Origin: Edaphochlamys debaryana
Lineage: Eukaryota; Chlorophyta; Chlorophyceae; Chlamydomonadales
NCBI GenBank assembly: GCA_016858145.1
Contig: JAEHOE010000026.1
Location: 310,001-374,000, forward strand
Length of the DNA: 64,000 nucleotides
Direction of reading: 5' to 3'
Shown here: in pieces, positions 45,342 through 57,049 of the stretch
Numbering within the stretch: the first letter of the stretch is position 1
Layout: every line of letters begins with the position of its first letter
Made by a program: the position numbers and the translations under genes
The notes under the pieces: model-generated
Databases searched by the model: none
Seen by the model: the letters and a program-made list of their open reading frames with translations, nothing else
Told to the model about the DNA's origin: nothing

Positions 45342-48300
45342 CTACACCGCCAGCTCGGCCTCGCGCTGCTTAGTCACCGCAACCAACTCGGGCTGGGCGC
45401 GGTAGCCGGCATGGTACGAGATCTCGTTGGCCAGCAGCTGCTTGCTGTGGGACGAGCCAGGAGATTGGAGGGAAGGGGAATGGGGAAGAGGGGAAGGGGC
45501 ATGAGTCAGCTTTGAGGTCGAGAGGGCAGGCTCAGAAACTGCCCTGTCAGAAATTGCCCTGCCCAGAAACTGCCCCTCTTCCAACGCCCACTCACAGCAG
45601 GAGGTCGAAGGGCTTGGAAGAGGTGGACCCAAGCACGTTCTGCACGTACACGTACGGCCAATCCGCGTCGCATGAGGCCTGGGTGCGGGTCTTCCTGCAT
45701 GCGGCCAGGAATGTGTCGTATCCTGCGACCCAGTTGAGGACCTCGGTCTTGAGGTAGGGCTTGACGGCGTTGAGGATGGGCAGGTACTCGGGGCGCATGT
45801 ACTGCGTCTTCTGTCCGGACAGGATGCGGTCAGCGTTGGTCTTCCTGCGGGGGTACAATCAGAGGGGGGCGCGCGGGGTGGGAGGGGTTGTGAGCAGGCG
45901 CGGCAAGCGAAGGGTCTCATTCTGGGTCGGCGTGCGCAAGGTACTCGTGCCCAGGTTCCCGCCTCCGGCTTTCATCCCTTGCCCCGGCCCCGGAGCGAGC
46001 CCTCCCGACCCACCAGAACCCGAGCGTGTGGCCGCAGCCGTTGGTCGGGGGGTTGTTGTTGGTGCGGTACAGGAAGTCCACGTGGAAGCCGTTGGCGTCG
46101 TTGGCCGTGGCGGTTGCGGGGTTGTTGGCCGAGACCAGATCAAAGAAGGGCTTCAGGTCCTTGGTGCTGCTGCCATCCGTGCAGTCAAACGTGGCGGGGG
46201 TGACGCTGTAACTGCCGCCCGCCAGAACAGTTGCAGAGAAGGAGCCAGCCGTGCTCCAAGCAGTGACCGTCGCAGAGCTCTTGGAAACGCCGCCGACAAT
46301 AATCTTGCTGGCATCGTTGAGGGCGGTGATCGTGACAGAGATTGCGCACTCAAAGGTACGGTCCGTGACGGACGTGTACGACACCTTGCTGGCGGTCAGC
46401 TCGTCCACATCAATCCAGACCCTCCCATCCAGCGAGGCCGTATCTTTCCCCAATGTGAGACAAGGTGCGTGGATGGTCCCCTCGGTGCACAGATCCGCAC
46501 TGCCGTACAGAGTGGCGAGCTTGGCTGCGGTGAGCTCGTGCGAGGTCTTATAGGGGCTGCGGATGCGGAAGGTGCTGGGGGTGGCGGTGTCGGAGGCAAG
46601 GGTGACGGTCACTGCGGGGAAGCGGAACGGGGGAAGGGAGAGGGGGCTTGCATGAGGGCGGGTGTGGCGGGAAGCGTGTGATAGGGCAGGGGCTGGAGGG
46701 CAGACGGGGACCAGACCACGCACCGCAGCTGTCAAGGCCCCGGACCCTGGCTCACCGGTGGCATCGCCGAACGAGTAGCCACCGATCGTGTACTCCCCGC
46801 TTGCGGCCGAGTAACTGTCAGCAGCGCCCGTGCGGGTCGACGTGACCTTAGCGGCATCGTTGGCGGGAGCGGCGACCGTGATGGGGCAGGTGGCATCGGC
46901 CGCGGGCTCCGGCTGAGTGAAGTCGAAGATGACCGGCCCAACGACCGTGAACGTGCGGGTCACATAGATGGGGGTGTCAAAGCTCGCGCTGACGTGAGTC
47001 AGGGTGATCGCCGTGGGTGCAGAGTACTTGGAGTATGGGACGCCGGTGGCAGGGACGATGTCGGGGGTAACGGTGCTGCCGGGGACGGCGTTGGTGACGG
47101 TACGGCACCACTTTCCATTCGAGGGCTGGGCAGTGGTCACGGTGCCGGCCGACGCGGCCAGGGTGACGTCAGAGTTGAAGCAGGTCGTAACCGTCTCGAG
47201 AGCCATGTCGCCTGTGGGGGCGTGGGTATCGGGGGGCAGAGCGAGGGCAGGTTTGTAGCAGGCCGAGAGCGGACCTAGGCGTGCAAAAAGGCCCCACTAG
47301 CAGGCTAGGTTCTGGATGCGGTGAGCGGGCAGGCCCACCTGCGGGCGAGTCGGTGTTGCCGTTGAGCTCCCACTTGGTGGTGCCACACACGGAGACGGGC
47401 CTGGTCCCCAGGGTGAGGCACACGTCGTACGAGGCAGCGCACAGGTCGGCCATGAACGCAGCTGCCAGGTCCACGCTGGGGGCGAACTTGGAGGAGTCCA
47501 GGTCCAGCATGTCGGTAGCGGCGGTGGAGGCAACAGAGGCAAGGATGGCTGCGGGCGCAGCGAGGGACCGAGGGGGCGGGAGAGGGATAAGTCGCTGCGG
47601 CAGCGGAGGAGCAAGGCCAGCAGAACCCCACGAGCTCGGATGGCTGGGTCACCCCGTGTCCCACGACTCGCTCACCGCTCGACCCCAGCGCAATGCCGCT
47701 CTCGGTGAAGACGCCGCCCGAGGTGTCAACGTCCTTGACGGTACCGCCAACAGTCACCGTTGCGTACTGGGCCTTGGGAAAGCCGTAGACATCAAGCGAG
47801 GAGCACTTATCCGAGGTCTTGGGGACGGCGTTCAGGTTGTAGCGCAGCCTGCCCGTGACGTCGAACGTCCTGGTCACGGTGAGGGGGGCGGCCGAGATCG
47901 AGGTGCTGGACACGGACTGGATGGTCGCGCTTGTAGTCTCGAAGGCGTAGGCGGCCGAGGCCAGGCTGAAGTCCGAGGCCACCGCCACAACCAGGCTGGA
48001 GCCGGGCAGGACGTTGGGCACGTTGGCAAAGGAGAAGGTGCCGTCCTCGGTCGATGACATGGTGGTCTTGAGGACGGTGTCGCCCTGCTTGAGCACAACC
48101 ATGACGGACTCGCACTTGAAGGGAAGCGGGGCACCGGTGCGCTCAGGGAAGTGCCACTCGACCTGCGATCGAGGCATCGAGCAAGGGCGAGAGCGAGTAT
48201 CACCGAGCCTGGGAGGCAGCCAGCGACGAGGGAGCGACCCCTGGCCCTGTGCACAGCAAGGACAGGCACCCGCCTGTACTGGCTTGCCCCATAGACCTGC

Positions 48301-51300
48301 TCAGCTTTACCGCCCGCAGCAGAGCGTGCTGGTGCGCAGCCTCACCTTGCCGGTCACCGTAATTGCCTTGGGTCCCAGCGTGAGGCACACTGGGTACGAG
48401 GCGGCGCACAGGTCCTTGGAGGCGCTGATGGCGAACGAGGCGGCCGAGTGGTACTTGTCCGTCACCAGGTTGGTGGCATCAGGCAGCGTCACGGCCACGG
48501 AGCCTGGGCAGCGGGAGGGCCACGGCACAGCGTCAGCCAGAGAGAGGGAGAGCGCGAGAGAGGGCCGGGCGCACACCAATGAGGCGAGAAAGGAGGCCCG
48601 ACCTAGGCTGGGGGGCGCAAGCGCAGGCACTGGCTGCCGCCCAGCCAGACAGCCACTCGCTCCTCCCTCGCTCGATCGGCCCGCGCCCACCCGAAAAGCC
48701 GTAGCCGACAGTGGTGAGCGAGCTGGCGGTCTGCCCGTTGAGGGCCTCGAGCTTGCTGCCGGTGCCGTAGTCCAGGCTGAACAGGTTCACGGCCGGGTGG
48801 GCGGCGCCGGGAGCGCACACGGGCGCAGTCTCGGGCGTGGCGCCCAGGTCGTAGCGCACGGCCAGGGGGATCGGGAAGCTGCGGTCGAGGAGGAAGGGGC
48901 TGACGGTGATGCTGTTTGAGCTGCCCACGGTGACGGTGCGGGTCTTGGTCTCGGAGCTGGCAAAGCTGTAGGTGGTCGACTTGAGGGCATAGTCGCTGGG
49001 GACCGAGACGGTCAGGGGGGTGCCTGGCACGAGGTCCTTAAGGCCGGTAACCAAGAAGCTGCCATCGGCGGCCGAGGTGGCGGCGCTGCCCAGAACGGTG
49101 CCCGCAGCGTTCTTGACCGAGACGGTGACGGACTCGCAGGTGAAGGGTAGGTGGTTGCCGAACAGCCACTCGGCCTGTGCCGTACGCATGGGTGGAGCAA
49201 GGGGCTCAAGCGAGGCAGGGACCGTCAGGGGGCAGACACGGCAAGCTCTTGGCCCCGGCAGGATTACAGAGTCCAGAATGCCCATATCCATCCAGACAAC
49301 CATCAAGGGAAGCCCGGTTGCGCCCATGAAGGGCGGCCTCGTCGCGCCGTCATTCATGGGCACAGGTCGCCTCGTCCACCCCCTCACCTTGCCGCTGACG
49401 GACAAGCCCTTGACCCCAAGTGTGAGGCACACTGGGTACGAGGCGGCGCACAGGTCCTTGTCCGCATTGATAGCAAAGGAAGCGCTCGAGTGGTAGCCGC
49501 TGGTCACCAGGTCGGTGGCATCAGGCAGAGTGATAGCAACCGAGCCTGGGGGTGCAAGGGAGGGCGACGGCGGGCCGGGGGGGGTCAGGCATGCGTCTCG
49601 GTATGGGTTGAAAGGGGGGTCCAGATCTCAAGTGGATCGACCCCCACGGCCCCAGGCGAGTACAGTACCATGTGTTTCCACCGTCACGCCTGCCCCGGCG
49701 TAACAGCCTCACCCGAATCGCCATAGTTGACGGTGGTTGTTGACATCCCCGTGGCCGCATCAAGGGGGTTGAGGAGCTTGCTGCCCGAGGGGGTCACGGT
49801 GAGCAGGCTGAGGGCAGGGAAGCCGTCGGCGAGGTCGGCGCACACGGGCGCAGGGTTCACCTCCCCCAGGTCGTAGCGGAGGGCGAGCTTGACGGGGAAG
49901 GTGCGGGTCACCTGGGGGAGCGGGCAGGGGTTGGCGGTTGGAGTGGTTGGTTGGCGGTTGGGGCGAGTTGCTCGTCGTGAGGAAGCCCCGGGCATCCATG
50001 AGAGCCGGCCCTGCGCTTCCGCCCCTGGCCCACTGCCTGCTGCCCCCACCTGCAGGTCCAAGAGCGTGTAGCTGGTCTGTGCGAGGCCAAAGGCTCCGCT
50101 GGTGCCGACCGTTCCCTCGACCTTCTGGGCGACGGCGCCCGCTCCCATGTCGGTGATGACCACCTTGTACGTCGAACCCACGTCCAGCTGGCTCGAAGAC
50201 ACCGTGAGCTGGTAGCTACCACCACTCGTCGTGGCCGTTACGCGAGGGCTGAACGGCAAGTTGTCGGACTTGAGGAGCTCAACGGTCACGGTTGTGCATG
50301 AGTAAAGCTCCGCGCGCAGGTTCCAGGCAATCTCGCCCGTGTACGTCACGGCAACGGGAGTCAGGCCAACGTTCAGACAAGCCGCCGGCAGGGTGCCCAG
50401 GCACCTGAGGCAAGAGCGGGTTGCGGGGCGAGGGAGGGGTCATGTGACGCTGCCCGTTGTTCCGGAGGGCGTTTAAGCGGATTGAGCCTCAAGACGCGTT
50501 CGCACCTGTTGTCCCTCCCGCCGCCGTCGACGCTGAAAAAGTCGCTCAACTGCCACGTGTGGGAGCTCACGTAACCAGTGGTCTCGTAGCCAGAGCCGGC
50601 AGTGGCGGAGGCAGTGACGGCTGGGGGGACAGGGGGGGGGGCCGGAGTGAGTCGACGGGTGCAGCACATCAGTTGGGGCCTGGGCTATGGCAGTCGTGCG
50701 GCCCTCACCAGCGCCGACTGCAGGGGCAGAGACGGTCTGGGTGAAAGCAGTGCCCGTGAGGGCCGCGCTGCTGCCTCCGACTGAGACAGTGGCGGCGCCG
50801 GCGGGCGGCACGGTGCCGGTGGCGCAGGCAAGCGGGGACGGGGGCCGAGTCAGCACGTACACATTGCCGGTGGCCTGCGGGGGTGGGGGCGAAGAGTCAT
50901 GGGGGCATGCGTTGAGGGACAGCGGTGTTCTAATGCAGATCAGCCCACATGGCTCTTGCACTCTCTCCCGACTCCCTTGTCCCCATGCCGCTCACCTGGT
51001 AGACGCTCGCCAGCCGGGTGTTGGCAACCTTGAAGTTGTCCTCTGTTGTTGTCGTGATGGCGATGAAGGTGGTGGGGGTGGTGGTCCAGCCGGTGGGCAG
51101 GCCCACCAGGGTCACCGTCGCCGAGGTACCGTTCTGCGTGCGAGGACGGGTGAGAGCGTGAAGGAGGGTGGCGTGGGCACAGGGTAAGGTGATGAGCTTC
51201 TCGAGGATGGCTCTCAAGATTGGCGCCCCAACGCCCGTGCGGACATGGTACACCGGCAACGTACCACGATGTTGTCGATGGGGGTAAAGCTGTAAAAGCC

Positions 51301-53159
51301 GTTGGCGTTGACGGGGGCGTCGAGGGTCTTGGTGCTCCCATCGTCCGCGTGGTAGCTCAGCCGGGCCTTGATGCTCGTCTTGGCAGCGCCGTACAGATCC
51401 GCATTGCAGGTCACGGGGCCGTCAGCGCCGATGCTCCAGCGGGCCTGCACGCGGCAGAGGGAAGGGGGTCAGTTCACGCCAGGCAGTGGGGGGTAAAGCA
51501 CAGCAGCAAGAAAGCCAGCCTCGAGGGGGAGGCCCCGCGCGTTGACAACCAGTACCGCCCCGTCCACGGTGGAGCATGCCCTTCAGCAGCAGAGCCGGCC
51601 GGCCTGCGCTTACCGTTCCCGAAACCTGGTAGAGGTTCAAAACCGAAGGTGAGGGCGAGGGTGAAGGCGACGGGGAGGGGGAAGGCGAGGGCTTTGGCGA
51701 GGGCGAGGGGGAAGACGCGATGCAGTTGGGTCCAGGCAGAAGGAAGCCTGCGGGCAGCGTTCAAGGACGAGAGGGTACACGGCACGTTAAGACTCGCGAC
51801 GCTGGTCCAGCCATTGTCAAGCCGCCCGCCCCTGCGGCCCTTGACCCCAGCGCTCACTACGCTCACCCGGGGCGGGGACGTCCGACTGGTAGTACCGCGA
51901 GCCGCCCTTGACGATGAAGGGGTAGCGCCCGATGCGGCTGGCGGCGGTCCAGTCGCCAGAGATGCGGAGCAGGAAGTACATGGTGTGACCCGGGTTGGGG
52001 TCCATGCTGGCCGTGCCTGTCGGCCGTGGAGGGCGGGAGGTCCCAGTAAGTCAGTAGGGCGAAGGAAGCCTGCCTGCAGGCGGCAGCTGCCCCGAGACTG
52101 CCGGCGGCCTGCACCTTCGCCACACGTCAAGCTCTGCAATGCTTCCATCCGTAAGGCGGCGCTGCTCACCTGGAGTGTCCCACTTGAAGCCCGTGCCGCA
52201 GGTCGACTGGTCGTCAATGGTCCAGCCTGGGGAGGGGGGTGCAGCGAGGCCGAGTGAGGGGTGCCACCCGCGTGACGCCCCTGGCGCTCCACACCGCCCC
52301 CCCGATACCGCCCCAAGCAAAGGAAAAGGGACCCTTGCCCGTAGGGCAACCGGCTCACCGTTTACAGCGCCGGTGCCGGTGGGGGAAGAGATAGAGGCAC
52401 TGCAGGCGTCGGGCAGTTCCAGGATCCAGTGAGACAGCGCCTGGGCTTTTGACTGACCGCAGCGGCCGATCCCATCCTTGGTTGTGGAGGCGGTTGTCAC
52501 CGAGTACATGAAGAACGTGCCGCCGTTGCTCTGCCAAGACATGGGAGGCACGGAGGGTGGAGGTTGGTTGATGGCGGCAGGAAGGTGCGCGCAAACCGAA
52601 GCCGCTCGCGCGGTGGTGCGTCGAGGCTAGCCTACGAACGCATTGGTAGACCTGGTGTACCCTGCCGCATGATGATAGATACACACGCGTGGCCCCCCGC
52701 AGCCTGCTCCTTGCCCTACCGGGTAATAGTACGGGTTGCTCTGCACGGAGCTGACGCCCGGAATCGTGCCACCGGGGATGGTGGAGGGGAAGGCGGCGTT
52801 CCACTGCGGGCGTGAGAGGGGAGCGTGCCGTGTGGGGCCGAGGCAAGAACAACTCGGGTCAGTAGCTTGCAAGCAACAGGCGCGTTGGCCCCCCTTCAGA
52901 GCCCAGGCAGCACGAGGAGTCCGCGCTCACCTCACTGAACGAGAAGGCACCGGTGCAGTCCTGCGGGGGCCAGCGGGGGGGCGGGACGCGGGAGGGTGAA
53001 GGCTGCCGACACTGTCAGCTACAACCTTGGGCCGCGTCCAAAACCCCGCTGCCAACGCACCGGCGAGCAGACGTTGCCGGCACCAGCATGTGCCAGGCCA
53101 AGGCACAGAGCGGCGAGCGCTGCGACAAAGGGCGCGCTCATGCCGCGGCCGCGAGCCAT
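45342..53159 (-). CDS. secreted modular extracellular-matrix glycoprotein with Ser-Pro linker
   Basis: Probable cell-wall or matrix hydroxyproline-rich glycoprotein; no enzyme motif seen. Exons (-): 53159-53061, 52960-52931, 52803-52720, 52530-52359, 52226-52170, 52016-51867, 51747-51614, 51444-51265, 51133-50996, 50874-50709, 50620-50506, 50404-50050, 49911-49713, 49545-49388, 49174-48691, 48503-48346, 48162-47676, 47548-47339, 47211-46756, 46611-46014, 45844-45596, 45444-45342, all in frame, giving 1593 residues. A signal peptide (APFVAALAALCLGLAHAG) is followed by a Cys-containing N-domain (LSHWILELPDAC, STCGTGFKWDTP), a (Ser-Pro)n linker at ~209-232, then about six tandem modules. Three of them end in the signature LCAASYPVCLTLG or a close variant. 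Each holds a beta-sandwich-like part (CESVTVSVKNAAGTVLG, ADGSFLVTGL). A CGHTLGFWKTN motif (~1469-1479) opens the C-terminal domain. I know no named protein with this order. Confidence 0.8.
47339..49911 (-). repeat. tandemly duplicated exon pairs within the glycoprotein gene
   Basis: Exon pairs 49911-49713/49545-49388, 49174-48691/48503-48346 and 48162-47676/47548-47339 encode equivalent module parts. Exons 49545-49388 and 48503-48346 are both exactly 158 nt, begin and end in the same phase, and encode near-identical peptides (SVAITLPDATDLVT versus SVAVTLPDATNLVT; DLCAASYPVCLTLG in both). The long exons are 484 and 487 nt. This pattern points to duplication of exon pairs. Confidence 0.8.
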
Positions 53160-56100
53160 GGCGATGTCCGGAGACGGAAACACTACTCGCGCTCTTAAGT
53201 CCAAGCTAGGAAGCTGTGTCTCAGCTTATCTCTACTTGGACAGAGCCAATAGGTATGGCTCGCGTTACTGCCGTTACGACCACCAGAGGTAAAGGTAGGA
53301 AGGTGGTTGGGGTGACGGCTCCGCCAGCACGGGCAGGACGCGACGGGTCGGTACGCGTCGGGCTCGCTGCTAAGACAGGCCGGGAGGCCGTGGCTGTGAT
53401 TTCCTGGCCGCCTCTGGCGACATCTTATGCGGGGAGCCAGCGTACGGCCGCAACGTCCCGCTTCCTTGCATGTCAGCCGCAGCAGGGAGAAACCGGGGGA
53501 AAACTGCTGTAGCGGTTTTAGGTGAGTAAGCCCCTGCCGCATCACGTTCTCCCGTTGGCTCAGCCTGAGTCCCGCCGCACGTCTTGTGGGAGAAGCTCCA
53601 AAGCCATGGGGTTGCTGGCAGTCTGGTTGGGTAAGACGGTCAGGCTCCAGAACGCTAAACCCTGGCCCGCAAAACCAAACAACCACAACCGAGTGCTGGA
53701 CTGACCAGAAGCTGCGCCTTTGACCGCCCTGGCCCCTTGAGTTGACCGATTACGCCCCATCCTTATGCAAAGCTACAGGCTAAGATCAGATCAAACCACA
53801 AGGGAGCAATCAGCCCCCGCCCTCAAGGATTGCCCCGAAGTCGGGGCCAGCACTTCCCAGCCATGGCCCACAGACATCCGTGAGGCCCCCCACCCCATGA
53901 TAGAGAAGCCGCGCGTCTTATCGATATGCGCTTTTGCTCAGGTTGTCTCACGTCAGGACGGTGTGCTTGTCGACCCTCCACCCCTCGCGTCCCACCCCTC
54001 CCCGCCCTCCCACCACCACGACGGAAGCCGACGACAGCTGGGTATTGCACGGGGTATTGCACGCACCCGTGGGCACCCTCGGGTGCGTCCCCCCCAGCAA
54101 TTTCAGCGCACACCCGGATTGTTATGCTGGCACAAGTCGCGTGTTTGGGGCCCTTCTAGCTCGATGCTACATCCCACCTCAGCGGTTGGACGCCCAGCGC
54201 ACGAGAAGCATTGACCATGTCAACCTCCGCTCCCGTAGCTCGCCCATGAACTTGGGAGCGTCCGCATAGGCGCGCGCTCGCACACAATTGGACATGCTGT
54301 CTCGCCTCCCGGTGTTGCTCCAAGTTGGGCTGCTTTGGACAGCATGTTCAGGGAAAAAGGGTGCCCGAGCTAAGCTTGACAGAGGCTTCCGGGTCAGAAG
54401 GTTGGCTCGAAACGTTTGAATGGAGAGGCAAACATAAGCTGTCGTCTCAGGATTGCAGCATACAGGCTTTGGGTGGATTTGTTAGCTTTGAAGAGCCGTT
54501 ATAACACGTTATCAGCAAGCACAGCGCCGGGCGCCCGGCGGTATGGCACGCCCTGCCAGCCCCGCCGAACCCCGGAACCCGGCAGCCCGCGACACAGTGA
54601 GGCCTGTGACAAGGACCGCGCTCTGCTTTCGTCTGCGCACATATACATACACATTCACCTAGCGAAACATAACGACACATACGCTCACATAGCTTGGCAT
54701 GCCGTTGAAAGCCAAGAAAGCAGGAAGCCGGACCATCCAGGAAGGCCAGGCTGTTTAAGACCTACGGGTCAATGCAACGTGCAACTAGCCGGGTCTGGCC
54801 CACCAGCCGGATGCGACAGAGTATAGAAGACCTACGGGTGCGCGTAGTGGACGGCCAGGGCGGGGCGGTGCTGCCCGGGGGCGGGGCGGGCGAGGGCGGC
54901 AGCGGGACGGGGATGGGGGCAGGGGGCGCGGGGGCGGTGGGTTGGCGCACATTGCGGCCTGCCCGACCCCGGCTGTCGACCCCTGCAACGTATGGGACTT
55001 CTGAGACCTCTACAACCCTTGGGCTGAGCCAAGTCTGTACCCGGATACGGCAATGTAACTACCGTACGTACGACACCTTCAGGAGTCGGCCGTCTGTCGC
55101 TTACAGGTACTTGGCCAGGGCCTCACGTCTTGCTCGGGGAACCCTGTCGCGTTACAGCGGCTATCCAGCCAACCCAGCGGCGGCTCACCGAGGCTCCCAC
55201 GCCGATTGAGAGCAGCCAACCGCTCCTACCGCGCCGTGACGAAACCCACCTCCCGACCTCGCGTCCCCCCCCAGGTGATTAGGTTGCACTAGTGGCCGAA
55301 GCGGTGTCAGCCGTTAGGTAGCACACACACACACAAAACCCCGGACGGACGGAGATGCGGGGCTCTACGCAGCGCCAGGCGCTGCCCCCGACTCCGCCGC
55401 CGGCTGCCCTACGACAGAAAGGCAAAGTCAACCGCGCCTCACGGCGCTGCAAAGGGCAAACAACACAGAACACGCCGGCACCGCGGCGCCGGCCGCGGCA
55501 GGGCCGCGGCAACCGGGCGGGTGGGCGGGAAACTTAGAGGCCACGGAGCCGGGCAGACGGCTCGCCTCACTAACGACTGTACCCGAGAACGGCACAGTTA
55601 GCGCAGCCTGCGCGCACAGCCCAGCCAAGGCCAGTCGCCGAGCCGACGGCGCCGTATGCCACGAACCCGCAGGGCCCTGGCACCCCCGGCCGTCCCGCGC
55701 GGCCGCTTCCACGCTCCACGGTTCTCCCCTCATAAGACACTACGTTCCCGGCTATGCTGGGAACTACATTTCCTCCAGCGTGCTGCATCAGAAGCGCGCC
55801 CTGGCCTGTGCTGTGCTGCCGCTGTGCCTACGCCCTCATGCACCCTCGACCTCGCCTTCTCCCCCCCAGAGGCAGCTGTGCTCGGGTCCGACTGCCCTGA
55901 ACCAATCCCACTTCCCACACTCGGCGCTGGTGCTGGCAGGGCAGCGGGAGGCGTGGAGCATGGCCTTGTGACCTGTTCAGTCCTGGTGGTGCATCACGGT
56001 AATCACGCTGGACGCTGCACCTCGCTTCTGGTGACTGCCCTCCTGCTTCCGGCGTAAGGTCGGGGCAATCGGGGGGCCCAGGGGCCGGCACGTGCGAGGC

Positions 56101-57049
56101 CTTGGGCAGGCGCGGAGGCCGCTCTCGGTTGACGGCGAAGCTGGAGAACCGGACGCCAGACTAGCCCCGTGGACTAGCCCCTTCCCAATGCAAATCAACC
56201 GCTGCGCGTTACAGCGTCGTGTGATTTGGGCTCCCGCCCAGATTTGTCTGAGCGCCACGCCCACAGCATGTGCGCCCGGCTACTCAACTCGGCCACTTCG
56301 GCCCAAGCCTTCGCGGCCTCACCTACTTCAGCACGCCTCTGCTCCTACCCGCGCAGAGCGGCTGGCTGCCGGCCGGGGCACCGGGCAGATGACTGCCCGC
56401 CCCGCCTCGGCCTCCCATTCTTCCCCAGTGCCCCCGCCCAAAAAGGCCTAACCTATTGCTAACCGCAAGTTCTGCGTCCGACCACTCCGGCGTCCAGCCG
56501 GACTCAGCTCAGGCGTCTAGGTCCTCGTCTTACACCTCCCCATGCACCCCGTCACGCCCGCGCTTCCAGGCCCTGCCTGGGCGCCTGCCCGGGCGGAACC
56601 GGTCCCGCGGTCAATCCCCGCCACCCCACATCCATGAGCCGGGCCACAGTGCAGTGGCTGGCTGGCGCCTGCTGGCAGCCCAAGTGCCTGGCCTGAAGCC
56701 GTAGCCGTCGGGCCCGGCGGCTCCAGCACAGGTGCTCCGCCGCCGCTCGCGTCGCCCTTAGCGAGATCCACCGGTACGGCAGCGCTCGCATGGCTCACCG
56801 GGGGCATTCAATGCGGCACCAAGGGTCCGCCTGCTCCCCAGCTGCTGGCTCAGCTCCCTCCGCAGTTCTCCTCCAGGGGCCTCCACCCGCCATGTTCCCC
56901 CCCCCCCCACACGAGAGGCCCCGCCACGCTCTCCTCCTGCTGCTGCTGCTGCTCCTCCCACTCCTCCTCGTTCTCCCCGCACGGCCTTCCGCTCGGAGGC
57001 TCCAAGCCGGGCCTCCCGCTCGTTCCCAGCCCCGCTTAGCAGCGGGCGC
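53160..57049. other. 3.9 kb intergenic region: glycoprotein upstream region and CHLG 3' flank
   Basis: Both neighbours read leftward, so the left part holds the glycoprotein promoter and the right part the CHLG 3' UTR. No exon is supported. It contains a G-rich patch at about 54854-54940, a short CA run at 55322-55335, a CTG run at 56938-56952, and a third copy of the dispersed motif (GGGTCAATGCAACGTGCAAC) at 54766-54785. Confidence 0.5.
56209..56213 (-). terminator. weak candidate poly(A) signal TGTAA of CHLG
   Basis: TGTAA on the minus strand about 840 nt past the CHLG stop. It is the first one I see downstream, apart from the copy overlapping the stop codon itself. The long distance makes it doubtful. 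Confidence 0.25.

Noticed and set aside
45335..45344. A nine-base intron GTGTAGCAG that would remove the in-frame TAG
   Set aside because: It has GT and AG ends, but it is far below any plausible intron length.
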